64,000 bases of DNA from an uncultured Saprospiraceae bacterium (GTDB lineage: Bacteria; Bacteroidota; Bacteroidia; Chitinophagales; Saprospiraceae). The translations under genes and the position numbers were made by a program. The notes beneath the pieces were generated by a model. The model made no database searches, was not told the DNA's origin, and was given only the letters and a program-made list of their open reading frames with translations. Location: assembly GCA_937921775.1 (NCBI GenBank), contig CAKZUK010000025.1:1-64000 (forward strand), read 5' to 3'. This document shows, one piece after another, positions 53,349-63,573 of the stretch (position 1 is its first letter; each line of letters begins with the position of its first letter).

Positions 53349-53378
53349 ATCAAATTGATTTGGTAATGATCAAATAAT

Positions 53379-53443
53379 ACAAATCAGGGCTTGGGTTACA
53401 GGCTAACTAAACTTTAAAAGTTTCGCCCAAGTCCCTGATTTGT
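53379..53443 (-). terminator. hairpin after RNase P RNA gene
   Basis: Arms at 53379-53395 and 53426-53443 pair over 17 positions with one bulged base, around a 30-nt loop. It lies between the 3' end of rnpB and the T9SS cargo gene on the same strand. A T-run right after the RNase P RNA (minus strand, about 53453-53459) is the nearer end signal. Confidence 0.6.
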
Positions 53444-53459
53444 ATAAATAATAAAAAAA

Positions 53460-53875
53460 CACCGCAAATGATAAGCCGGATTCTGTCCTATTGATCTGAC
53501 AAGTCAAATCAACGTCTCTATCATTTATCTAGTTCCGACATTACTATCGGAATCTATCTGCCTACCCTCCCTGGCTTTCACTACCGGAGCAATGAATATA
53601 AAACGAGTAATTTCTTCCCGATAATACGGGACCAAGGTATACGTGGCATTTCAACCCACAAGGTTTATTCCCCCAACAGGTTACCCTGCTGAGCCGTGCG
53701 CTCTTACCGCACTTTTTCACCCTTACCACGCAAGCATGGCGGTTATTTTCTGCAACACTAGCTGTATTCCGATCAAGATCGGAACCCCATTCGTTAAATG
53801 GTGTGGTACTCTGCGTTGTCCGGACTTTCCTCATTCCTAATCAAAGATTAGGACCGCGATAGAGTATTTGCGATG
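53460..53875 (-). ncRNA. rnpB: RNase P RNA (bacterial type A)
   Basis: Ribozyme subunit of RNase P, which matures the 5' ends of tRNAs. On the minus strand the universal CR-I sequence GAGGAAAGTCCGGAC is present at about 53820-53835, and the 3' conserved GGACAGAATCCGGCTTAT at about 53470-53490. The ends pair as helix P1 (CGCAAAT near 53870 with ATTTGCG near 53465). In between, 'AGGGTAACCTG' and 'GGTAAGGGTGAAAAAGTGCGG'-type conserved blocks occur. The length of about 416 nt fits type A. The 90-aa open frame at 53562-53834 lies inside it and is not a gene. Confidence 0.97.
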
Positions 53876-54418
53876 TTTATTCTTTAACACAATTAATTTT
53901 CAAAATTTAGATGTACCATAACTCTTCAAGGGCTTCAGTCGCCAGACTTCAGTTCAATTTACATGACGCACCTTCGCTTAAAGTCAGCATCCCTCTGAAT
54001 AATTACGATATATCTTAAACTTTATGGTTCGTTAACCATAATTTATGACTATCCGTTCAAATTGCCAATTTACCTCCGTATTTATGTGGAACTAAACTGA
54101 CAAATAGAAAGTTTACACTAAGGTAACAAGCTAGCACTAATCGACGTTATATAAAGTCAAACTATTAGCTTTAAATATTACGATGAATAGTTTAGTCCAC
54201 TTATACTCATTCAAATAATCAAATCACATTCTCTAGAGTCGTTTAGATTTGATTGTAGTGATCTTAGTTAATTTTTTGTTGTTGCTCAACTACTTGATTT
54301 GGACTAAAATTTGTGGTAATTTTTATTCTAATATGTTATCTTTTCGACCTATAGTCACAAAATAGCTAATTTGCTAATCGGTTTACCAATTTCTATCACC
54401 CGGCATCATTTCTGATTC
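53876..54418. other. 543-bp intergenic region upstream of the NtrY-like kinase
   Basis: Divergent promoters of rnpB and the kinase should be here. It is AT-rich. I see no gene, repeat or hairpin with a T-tract. Confidence 0.5.
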
Positions 54419-57400
54419 ATGACGAAACATCAAAAATATACCCTTTCCATTGCACTGATTTGTTTCATTGCTGCTATTGGTTTTGACTATTACTCTCAGA
54501 AAGCAACTAATCTGGGAAGGTATGCAAAAATGATAGAGAGTAACTTCCAAGAGCAGGAGACTGAGGTCAATCGTTTTTTTGACAATAAAGATTTCATTGA
54601 ACGCCATATTACTGATAGAAACGAACAAAGCCTTGATTCTAAAGACGAGGTTTTGGAATTTATCCGTGATCTTTCCCGCAAGAAATATTCTCTTCATATT
54701 TATGCAGAAGATGAATTGGTATTTTGGAGTAACCAAAATGTTTTTCCTTCTGATAAGAATGTGAAAGCTGCTCAACCAAAACGTCAAACAAAGTTTGTAA
54801 CCCGTAAAAATGGGTACTATGCTTTAAAAAGTCAAAAGTATAAGCATAAAGAGTCAGGGACTAATTACACCTTGATGGCCTTGATTCCGATTAAATACAA
54901 TTACAATATCGAGAGTGATTATCTAGCTAATCATTTTGCCGCTAGTCCTAATATTCCTTCTTCGATCAAGCTAACGAAAGACGGTAATCAACAAATTGAA
55001 ACAAAGGAGGGCGAAGTACTGTGTTATATCAATTCGAGTAAGAAATTGTTTGATAAGAAGCAACAACAATCTCTCATGTGGATGTATTTGTTTTCTTTTT
55101 TCATATTGGCTCTTTTCATTAATGCTACCGCGAAAAAAATAATCAGCGACAGCAATCCTATATTAGGAGCCGCTATATTGATTATTTCTGTTTTTGGAGT
55201 CCGCTTGCTCACGATTATTTTAGATTTCAGTAGTCGCTTTGATTCATTACCACTATTCTCACAAACATTTAATACCTCACTGAGTTCTTCATTAGGTGAT
55301 TTATTGATCAATATTGTTTTACTCTTGTGGATGATGTTTTTCTTTCATAAAGAATTCCCAATAGGAAGTTATGACCATCTAAAAAGGAATGCCCGTTTTG
55401 GCTTAACTTATCTAAACTACATGTCAATTCTAGGTGCTATTTTGATGCTCACCTGGGTTTTTAAATCTTTGATTTTTAATACCGAAATCAATTTTGACTT
55501 TGATAATATTTTCAATCTAGATACTTCGAGTATTCTAGCAATAATGGGAATCATACTGTTATTAATTGCATTATTTCTATTTAGTCATCGAATGATGTTG
55601 ACGGTAGTTAGTCTTGGTCTAAGTCGCAATGTTCGTTTGTTTGGCTTGGGGCTAGCAGTATTGACCGTACTCCCAATACTTTACGGTGTTGATTTTATGC
55701 TACCTGTCGTTTATTTACTATTGATTGCTTCTGTGTTTGCTTTACTCTTTGATCTTTTTGTAGATAGCAAGTCTATCAATTTTACTTGGTTGGTTATCTG
55801 GCTAATTATCCTTAGTGCATTTCCTTCCATTTTATTATTTAAATACAATGCGTACAAAGATCGAATCGTGAGAAGTGAATATGCGAAAGAACTTTCCGTA
55901 ATGCGTGACACCTCTGCCGAAAAAGCATTAATACAATTACGAGAAGTCTTGTTAGCAGATAAGTCTTTTAGAAAAGACATACCACCCTACCCTTTCAAAG
56001 CTAGTAAAACTGTCTTTGAGCCTTATCTTGAAAATTTCTTTTTTGATAATAATTATTTATTCTATAACTATGGTTATTCTCTAAGTGCTTATGACAAAGA
56101 CAAAAGTCCAAGTATTGATAACCAACAACAATCTTACTCGGAATTTAAAGATAAGTTTGTCAATTCTATTCCTACCTCAGATAAACACCTGAGGCTTTAC
56201 ATCGACAATAATTCTCGCAAGGTTTACTACCTAATGTCGATGAATATGTCTGCAGGGGACAATAGTGGTTACCCCAATTATTTTACATTTCGATTTGACC
56301 GTGAGCGTAAAGGTGGATCAAAAGTGTACACTGAATTATTAGTCGATCGCCCTTATAAGAATTTAAAAAATATCAGCAAATACGATTATGCTGTTTATAA
56401 AGATGATATTCGAATAAGTGGTGATAATCAAATTTATGGTTCGACTTTCACTTTGGTCGATCTACCTACAAAAGGAAAGAGTAAAGAGTTGGTTGATGAA
56501 AATCGGTCAGATATTATTTATCATGGCTTAGATGGTTCTAAAGTTTTGATTGGAAAGAAAAAAGAACAATACATTACCGCTATTTCATTGTTCTCATATA
56601 TTTTTGGAATGTTGATCTTGGTTATGGCTTTCTTTGCTTTTATTAATACATTCTTGAAGATATTCCCTCCTTCTTTGCAGCTTTCGTTATCACAAAAACC
56701 CTCATTAAAGAACAGGATACAGTTATCTGTTATTTCTTTGATTATCACTTCGTTTATAATTATTGGAATTGTAACGGTTTGGTTTTTCCAAAACTCGCAC
56801 AAGGAGTATCATGAAAATCGATTAAACAGAAAAACAGAATCAGTGCTTAAAGACGCTGAGCACGAATTGGAATTAATGGTAAGCGCCAATGATTCTATTT
56901 TAGATTACACCAAATTAATTGATCCTTTATCTAAGATTCACCGAATGGACATCAATATGTATGACCTGAATGGTTTGCTGATTGGTTCATCTGAAGAGGA
57001 TATTTTCCGACAAGGGATAACAGGTCCAAGGATGAGTGCACCCGCTTTTTACAAACTTAAAAAGCAACGACTCAACGATTCAACTCAAGAAGAAGAGATG
57101 ATGGGTAAACTAAATTACAAGGCTGCTTATGTCTCACTAAAAGATCCTTTTGACAATACCGTAGCCTATCTCGGCTTACCTTACTATTCAAAGCAACGAG
57201 CCTTACGTGCTGACGTTTCTGTGTTTATGAGTACGCTGCTCAATGTCTATGTTTTCTTATTATTGATTGCTGGTGGTATTGCTATTTATGTTGCCAAATC
57301 TATTACCAGTCCGCTTGTAAAAATTGGTGATAAAATCAAGCAATTCAAATTAGGAAAACCCAATGAACCTTTAGAATGGAAAAACCAGGATGACGAGTTG

Positions 57401-58168
57401 GGCGCACTCATTAGTGAATACAACAAGATGATTCAGAAGGTGGAAGATTCCGCTGAACAGCTTTCGCAAAATGCACAAGAAGTAGCCTGGCGAGAGATGG
57501 CCAAACAGGTAGCCCACGAAATTAAAAACCCGCTCACTCCTATGAAGTTGAGTATTCAATATTTGCAACACGCATTCAAATCAAATCCTGATGACATTGG
57601 GGCTCTGCTCAAACGTGTTTCGGTTACGATGATTGAGCAAATTGACAATCTTGCTCATATTGCAACAGAGTTTTCCAACTTTGCGAAGATGCCTCGTGCT
57701 GAAAACCAACAAACAATTCTTAACGATTTGGTTGGTTCTGTATTTGATCTATTTAGCAAGGAAGGAATTGACATGGATCTAAAGCTTGATTTACCAAAAG
57801 AACAGTTCTTTGTCTTTGCTGACAAGAATCATTTGATGCGAGTACTTAACAACCTGATCAAAAATGCCATCCAGGCAATTCCTGATAACAGAAGGGGCAA
57901 CGTCAATGTTCGTCTTTACAAAAAAGAAGACATGGCTGTTATCAAAGTAACAGATAATGGTACAGGAATTTCAAATGATAAGCGCGGAAAAGTATTCGTT
58001 CCTAACTTTACGACTAAGAGTTCTGGAACTGGGCTTGGTTTAGCAATTTCTAAAAACATTATCGAATCTGTTAATGGTAAGATTTGGTTTGATACGGTAG
58101 TAGATGTTGGAACGGATTTCTTTGTAGAACTTCCTTTGGTAGAGATAATTGAATTGGAGGAAGCCTAA
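54419..58168 (+). CDS. large multi-pass NtrY-like sensor histidine kinase
   Basis: The 1249-aa kinase has an N-terminal transmembrane helix (about 8-26), an extracytoplasmic region, then a block of about ten hydrophobic helices (about 220-490). A second extracytoplasmic region (about 500-715), two further helices with an intervening sensor segment (about 790-940), a HAMP domain (about 955-1010) and the kinase core follow. The phospho-acceptor is H1033 in 'VAHEIKNPLTPMKLS', the hallmark of NtrY-type kinases. The ATPase motifs are 'NLIKNAIQAI', 'DNGTGISND' and 'GTGLGLAISKNII'. No response regulator is adjacent. The HTH-less sigma-54 regulator at 30922 is a possible partner because NtrY kinases usually pair with NtrC/NtrX-type proteins; this is an inference. 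Confidence 0.92.
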   Translation: MTKHQKYTLSIALICFIAAIGFDYYSQKATNLGRYAKMIESNFQEQETEVNRFFDNKDFIERHITDRNEQSLDSKDEVLEFIRDLSRKKYSLHIYAEDELVFWSNQNVFPSDKNVKAAQPKRQTKFVTRKNGYYALKSQKYKHKESGTNYTLMALIPIKYNYNIESDYLANHFAASPNIPSSIKLTKDGNQQIETKEGEVLCYINSSKKLFDKKQQQSLMWMYLFSFFILALFINATAKKIISDSNPILGAAILIISVFGVRLLTIILDFSSRFDSLPLFSQTFNTSLSSSLGDLLINIVLLLWMMFFFHKEFPIGSYDHLKRNARFGLTYLNYMSILGAILMLTWVFKSLIFNTEINFDFDNIFNLDTSSILAIMGIILLLIALFLFSHRMMLTVVSLGLSRNVRLFGLGLAVLTVLPILYGVDFMLPVVYLLLIASVFALLFDLFVDSKSINFTWLVIWLIILSAFPSILLFKYNAYKDRIVRSEYAKELSVMRDTSAEKALIQLREVLLADKSFRKDIPPYPFKASKTVFEPYLENFFFDNNYLFYNYGYSLSAYDKDKSPSIDNQQQSYSEFKDKFVNSIPTSDKHLRLYIDNNSRKVYYLMSMNMSAGDNSGYPNYFTFRFDRERKGGSKVYTELLVDRPYKNLKNISKYDYAVYKDDIRISGDNQIYGSTFTLVDLPTKGKSKELVDENRSDIIYHGLDGSKVLIGKKKEQYITAISLFSYIFGMLILVMAFFAFINTFLKIFPPSLQLSLSQKPSLKNRIQLSVISLIITSFIIIGIVTVWFFQNSHKEYHENRLNRKTESVLKDAEHELELMVSANDSILDYTKLIDPLSKIHRMDINMYDLNGLLIGSSEEDIFRQGITGPRMSAPAFYKLKKQRLNDSTQEEEMMGKLNYKAAYVSLKDPFDNTVAYLGLPYYSKQRALRADVSVFMSTLLNVYVFLLLIAGGIAIYVAKSITSPLVKIGDKIKQFKLGKPNEPLEWKNQDDELGALISEYNKMIQKVEDSAEQLSQNAQEVAWREMAKQVAHEIKNPLTPMKLSIQYLQHAFKSNPDDIGALLKRVSVTMIEQIDNLAHIATEFSNFAKMPRAENQQTILNDLVGSVFDLFSKEGIDMDLKLDLPKEQFFVFADKNHLMRVLNNLIKNAIQAIPDNRRGNVNVRLYKKEDMAVIKVTDNGTGISNDKRGKVFVPNFTTKSSGTGLGLAISKNIIESVNGKIWFDTVVDVGTDFFVELPLVEIIELEEA

Positions 58169-58526
58169 AGAATAGGAATACTTGTCATCTCGATCGAGCT
58201 TGCGAGTCGAGGGATAAAGGGATTAATGCTTGGTAATTTCGAGCGATTCAGCGGATATATAATCAAAGTCATAAGTCGATAAATCTATCTCTAGGCTGAA
58301 GTATATTTCTCGGCTACGCTCGAAATTTATGTTAAACGTAGTTTATCCCTCGACTCCTTCTTCGCTCAGAATGATAACTAGCTTATATACTCTATAATTG
58401 TTCAACTCCTTCTTCGCTCGGAACGACAATTCAATAACTAAATGCAAATAGAATATACTCGGTCTGAGTCCAACTATTCCAAAAGGATTTGTATTTTGTG
58501 TCCACAATCAGCTTTGATTTAATACT
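58169..58526. other. 358-bp gap filled mostly by palindromic repeats
   Basis: It contains the repeat cluster described at 58184-58430. The last about 90 bp before the next gene should contain its promoter. No gene is visible. Confidence 0.6.
58184..58430. repeat. cluster of palindromic, direct and inverted repeats
   Basis: CGAGTCGAGGGATAAA (58204-58219) is complementary at 15 of 16 positions to 58341-58356. Between them is ATTTCTCGGCTACGCTCGAAAT (about 58304-58325), a palindrome-like unit. CTCCTTCTTCGCTC occurs as a direct repeat at about 58354 and 58406. Such CGAG-rich units resemble the dispersed intergenic repeats known from many Bacteroidota genomes. Confidence 0.7.
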
Positions 58527-59105
58527 ATGGCAATAGAAAACAAATTTCTCGACTCTATAACTAAGCCTTTCAACCTAGAGCTTCCCGAAGCAGATACAAT
58601 GGATCAGTATCTTGATTTCATCATTCCAGCCGTACGGCCGTGGAGTGAAGATTTGCGAGAAGAAGAATTTTACTTGGATACACGGTGGTTAGAAATTCGA
58701 GATAATGACGATTCACTTGAATCCATCTTATTTATTTTTCGAGAAGAAGAAGAAATGCTAATTTCTATTGATGGAAATATTTCCAGAGGTGTTTGGCGGA
58801 GGCTTGAAAAATCCAACACCCTCATTGTGGAGCAAACGGTAGATGGTTCTATTGTAAAAAGTGAATTGTATGATCTTGCTTTTTTAAATAAAGATTTCTT
58901 CATTTTACTAAAGCACGGTGATCAAAAAAGAAAAGGGAAAAATAAATACTTTGTACTTGGTCGGGAAGCAATTGTCAAGAAATTGGAATGGAGAGAAGTA
59001 ATGGAGCTGTTGTTTAACCGCTATCGTAATAATTCACAATTCATGACAATGTCAGCAGTAATTGTTTTGATTATTGTAGCGTTTATCTTATTCTCAATTT
59101 TGTAA
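58527..59105 (+). CDS. tail-anchored membrane protein of unknown function
   Basis: I do not recognise this 192-aa protein. It has no signal peptide. Residues about 30-165 form a mixed alpha/beta cytosolic domain that is strongly acidic in places (REEEEM, WSEDLREEEFYLD) and contains beta pairs 'DDSLESILFIFREEEEM', 'EMLISIDGNISRGVWRRLE', 'TLIVEQTVDGSIVKSELYDL'. The last about 20 residues (SAVIVLIIVAFILFSIL) are a single hydrophobic helix ending the protein, so it is probably tail-anchored with the body in the cytoplasm. It lies 358 bp after the NtrY-like kinase and converges on the PAS kinase. A link to either kinase is not shown by the sequence. Confidence 0.75.
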   Translation: MAIENKFLDSITKPFNLELPEADTMDQYLDFIIPAVRPWSEDLREEEFYLDTRWLEIRDNDDSLESILFIFREEEEMLISIDGNISRGVWRRLEKSNTLIVEQTVDGSIVKSELYDLAFLNKDFFILLKHGDQKRKGKNKYFVLGREAIVKKLEWREVMELLFNRYRNNSQFMTMSAVIVLIIVAFILFSIL

Positions 59106-59120
59106 AATTAAAGTACTTCC

Positions 59121-60767
59121 TTAGTTTTTCATATCTATTGGAAGTGTAAAATAAAATTCGGCCCCCTCTCCTACTACTCCATTCGCCCAAATTTTACCTC
59201 CTTGTTTTTCAATTACTCTTTTACAAATAGCGAGTCCAATACCGGTCCCCGTGTACTCACTATGTCGACCATGCAATCGCTGGAAGATACCAAAGATGCG
59301 ATCTTTATCTTTTTCACTAAAGCCCTGTCCATTATCTTTTATGGTAAATAGAATGTCAAAATCTCTACGCTCGCCTCTTATTTCAATAATTGGCTTTCGG
59401 CCTTTGTAACTATATTTAATACCATTACCAAGAAGGTTTTGAAAAACCTGTCCTAATAGCAATCTATTGGTGGTCACCTCAGGTAAATCATCAGCAATGA
59501 TTACCGCATCATTATCTTTGATAGAGATGGTTAGATTTTTTAATACCTCAACTAGTACTTCCAAACTATCTACTTTTTCCTTTTCAAAAGGCTTAGCACT
59601 CCATCTAGAATAAGCCAACATATCTTTAATTAACTTACTCATTCGTGTAGCTCCATCAATAACATAACTCATGTCAAGATTGGCATTTTCATCATCAATT
59701 TGACTGATATACTTTCGTTGAATGATGGTCGAATAACTTTTAATCATTCGCAGCGGCTCTTGCAGATCATGAGAAATTACGTAACTGAACTCTTCAAGAG
59801 ACTTGTTATGTGTCTCTAATTTATTAGCATATTCTTCCAACTTTACACTTGCCTCTTTCTCAAAAGTATTGTCTTTTATCATGCAAATAATAAAGGATTC
59901 TTCTTCTGTTTCTCCTTCCATCAAAGCCATAGTTTGGCTGCCCCAAATCGTTTCACCATATTTGGTAATAAGACGCTGTTCTAGAATAAGACTATTATTA
60001 GGTGATTCTTTTAACCTTTGAAATAAAATTTCATGAGTCATTAAATCTTCTGGATTAATATAATCACTTAATTCCATTTTGATTATTGATTCCTCACTGT
60101 ATCCCAGCATTTCCTGTACGGTATTATTTGCTTTTATTGGTTTACCTAAACTATCTAAAAGCAAGATTCCTAAAGGTGAATAATCGAAAATGTTACGGAA
60201 TCGAGTTTCGCTAGCCTCTAGTTCCATTTTACTTTTAGTCAACTGTTCCACAACCCTTATCTTTCCTACAAAAACAATATATGCTAAGACCATCATTAGT
60301 GAAAGAGTTCCATAAACATAAGGAGCACTACATTTGGGTGCTTCGCAAGTGTACAAAAGAAAGATAAAACTTAAAAAAACCATCACTAAATAAAATGAAA
60401 GGTGATGTTTATTTTTAAACAATGCTCCCAAAGCAAAACACACAATCATTGTGGTGGAAGTATCGTATACGTCAAAGTTGTTGATTGAGGTGATATAAAT
60501 AGCGTATACCACGTAGACAATGGTAAGAGCATTGAGAATATTGACCCCATTTTTTCGAAGGAAGTCAGAGAAGTGTGATCCTATTCCAAGTAGCAACAGG
60601 AAAGAAGCCAAAATGATTCGTATCAATGGTCGATCGATCATATCCGTTTCCATAAACATGTTCATCGCAGAAATCCCAAATAAGAGAAATGCACCAACGG
60701 TAGCTATTCTTCTAAAGAAGGCCAAGTCCGTTTTATTGACAGTTAAATTTGGAGAGCTGTTTTTCAT
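59121..60767 (-). CDS. membrane PAS-domain sensor histidine kinase
   Basis: The 548-aa kinase has five or six N-terminal transmembrane helices (about 12-175), a PAS domain (about 190-305; 'FRNIFDYSPLGILLLDSLGKPI' then 'ESFIICMIKDNT'), and a kinase core with phospho-acceptor H333 in 'YVISHDLQEPLRMIKSYS'. The ATPase has 'NLLGNGIKYS', 'IKDNGQGFSEKDKDRIFGIFQRLH' and 'GTGIGLAICKRVIEK'. The DLQEPLR phrase is typical of phytochrome-like kinases. I place the start at 60767 (MKNSSPNLTV); an in-frame ATG at 60938 adds 57 residues that look random. No regulator gene is adjacent, so it is an orphan kinase. It is separated from sucD by a terminator at 60940-60970. Confidence 0.9.
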   Translation of the reverse strand: MKNSSPNLTVNKTDLAFFRRIATVGAFLLFGISAMNMFMETDMIDRPLIRIILASFLLLLGIGSHFSDFLRKNGVNILNALTIVYVVYAIYITSINNFDVYDTSTTMIVCFALGALFKNKHHLSFYLVMVFLSFIFLLYTCEAPKCSAPYVYGTLSLMMVLAYIVFVGKIRVVEQLTKSKMELEASETRFRNIFDYSPLGILLLDSLGKPIKANNTVQEMLGYSEESIIKMELSDYINPEDLMTHEILFQRLKESPNNSLILEQRLITKYGETIWGSQTMALMEGETEEESFIICMIKDNTFEKEASVKLEEYANKLETHNKSLEEFSYVISHDLQEPLRMIKSYSTIIQRKYISQIDDENANLDMSYVIDGATRMSKLIKDMLAYSRWSAKPFEKEKVDSLEVLVEVLKNLTISIKDNDAVIIADDLPEVTTNRLLLGQVFQNLLGNGIKYSYKGRKPIIEIRGERRDFDILFTIKDNGQGFSEKDKDRIFGIFQRLHGRHSEYTGTGIGLAICKRVIEKQGGKIWANGVVGEGAEFYFTLPIDMKN

Positions 60768-60939
60768 TGTAGTATATATCATCAGTCTTATTTGTATCGA
60801 ATATCTACTTACTTGGTTTCTATGGTGGCTACTATGCATAAATGCAGATTTTATGCCATAACAGCATAAATAAATCTCTAATGATGATTTTAAGAATGCT
60901 TTCTTTATAGTTATCGGTCTAATACTCACTGTATACAAG

Positions 60940-60970
60940 AAAAGCCTTCAAAATTAAATTTGAAGGCTTT
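60940..60970 (-). terminator. terminator of the carA-eno-divIC-sucD operon
   Basis: A 12-bp inverted repeat (60940-60952 and 60959-60970) with a 6-nt loop just downstream of sucD on the minus strand, flanked by A/T-rich sequence. It would end the four-gene transcript. Confidence 0.75.
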
Positions 60971-60999
60971 GCTTATATTATATGAATTAAATGAATTCT

Positions 61000-61872
61000 T
61001 TATTTCTCAAGGGCTTTTTGCATGGTAACTCCAATATGTGCAGGAGACTTGACTACAAGTATGCCACATTCTTCCATAATCTTCATTTTTGCTTCAGCAG
61101 TATCATCAGCTCCACCAATAATAGCTCCTGCATGGCCCATAGTTCGCCCTTTTGGAGCGGTTTGGCCTGCAATAAAACCAACTACTGGCTTGGTTGCATT
61201 TTCTTTGATCCAGTAAGCTGCATCTGCTTCCATGTTTCCTCCTATTTCTCCGATCATGACGATTCCGTCAGTATCAGGATCTTCCATTAGAAGTTGAACA
61301 GCATCTTTCGTTGTAGTTCCTACTATTGGATCTCCACCTATTCCGATACAAGTTGACTGTCCCATTCCTGCTTTGGTTACTTGATCTACCGCTTCGTAGG
61401 TAAGTGTTCCTGAGCGTGAAACGATTCCAATTCGTCCTTTACGGTGAATAAAACCTGGCATAATACCAACTTTTGCTTCATCAGGAGTCATTACTCCTGG
61501 ACAATTTGGTCCAACCAAACGGCAGTCTCTATCCTCAATATAAGATTTCACCTTTACCATATCTTGTACAGGGATACCTTCCGTGATACAGATGATAACT
61601 TTGATACCAGCATCAGCAGCTTCCATAATTGCATCACCTGCAAAACGAGGAGGTACGAAAATAATTGAAGTATCTGCTCCTGCGTTTTTAACTGCTTCGT
61701 CTACAGTATTAAATACAGGTTTTTCCAAATGAGTAGTTCCTCCTTTACCTGGAGTAACACCACCAACTACATTGGTTCCATATTCGATCATTTGACCAGC
61801 GTGGAAGGTACCTTCTTTACCAGTAAATCCCTGAACGATAATTTTTGAGTCTTTGGTTACTAAAACTGCCAT
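61000..61872 (-). CDS. sucD: succinate--CoA ligase subunit alpha
   Basis: The alpha subunit forms the phosphohistidine intermediate in the TCA-cycle conversion of succinyl-CoA to succinate. The 290-aa protein has the N-terminal CoA-binding Rossmann domain ('[36 protein letters not shown]'), '[22 protein letters not shown]', '[19 protein letters not shown]', and the active-site His247 in '[19 protein letters not shown]'. Length and motif spacing are normal. The beta subunit is not in the window. It is the last gene of the operon with eno, 51 bp after the divIC-like gene. Confidence 0.97.
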   Translation of the reverse strand: MAVLVTKDSKIIVQGFTGKEGTFHAGQMIEYGTNVVGGVTPGKGGTTHLEKPVFNTVDEAVKNAGADTSIIFVPPRFAGDAIMEAADAGIKVIICITEGIPVQDMVKVKSYIEDRDCRLVGPNCPGVMTPDEAKVGIMPGFIHRKGRIGIVSRSGTLTYEAVDQVTKAGMGQSTCIGIGGDPIVGTTTKDAVQLLMEDPDTDGIVMIGEIGGNMEADAAYWIKENATKPVVGFIAGQTAPKGRTMGHAGAIIGGADDTAEAKMKIMEECGILVVKSPAHIGVTMQKALEK

Positions 61873-61923
61873 ATTGTTATAATTGAATTTATCAAATAGG
61901 TGAACGAGCTTTAAAGCTCTAAT

Positions 61924-62241
61924 TTATTCTTCTTTTTCTACAAAAATAAAGACATCCTCGTCTTTCTTTTTCATGTAGTAATGTTCTCGTGCAAATTTTT
62001 CTTTATTACCCTCGATATCACGTTTGTCTTCCTTAACTTCTTTGATTTTATCTTCGTAATAAGTTTTATCGGACTCTAATTCGTTTAAGGTTTTGTTTAG
62101 CTTCCATTGCGTCAGAAAGTCGTGTTTGTCAAAAAAAATCATCCATGCTGCACCAATTACCAGCACCAGAAAAAACTTATTTTTCAAGGTATCCGGAATA
62201 TTCCGAGTTATTGGTTTAAATGGATTATTTCTTACTGCCAT
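61924..62241 (-). CDS. FtsB/DivIC-family septum formation initiator
   Basis: The 105-aa bitopic membrane protein has a short N-terminal cytoplasmic part, one transmembrane helix at about 22-38 ('KFFLVLVIGAAWMIFF') and an extracytoplasmic coiled coil ('LNKTLNELESDKTYYEDKIKEVKEDKRDIEGNKEKFAREHYYMKKKDEDVF'). The closing phrase 'FAREHYYMKK..EDVFIFV' is typical of DivIC/FtsB in Bacteroidota. In the divisome these proteins act with FtsL and FtsQ/DivIB to switch on septal peptidoglycan synthesis. It sits between eno and sucD, as DivIC/FtsB genes often sit next to eno in other bacteria. Confidence 0.92.
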   Translation of the reverse strand: MAVRNNPFKPITRNIPDTLKNKFFLVLVIGAAWMIFFDKHDFLTQWKLNKTLNELESDKTYYEDKIKEVKEDKRDIEGNKEKFAREHYYMKKKDEDVFIFVEKEE

Positions 62242-62275
62242 TACTTACTAATTTTCTAAGATCCAGTCCTGAGTA

Positions 62276-63562
<1,287 letters not shown>

Positions 63563-63573
63563 TTAAAGGTGTT

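Noticed and set aside
53562-53834. 90-aa open reading frame on the minus strand
   Set aside because: It lies wholly inside RNase P RNA, whose conserved sequences and P1 pairing explain the DNA.
60768-60938. Longer start for the PAS kinase at 60938
   Set aside because: The extra 57 residues show no membrane or domain character, while MKNSSPNLTV directly precedes the first transmembrane helix.
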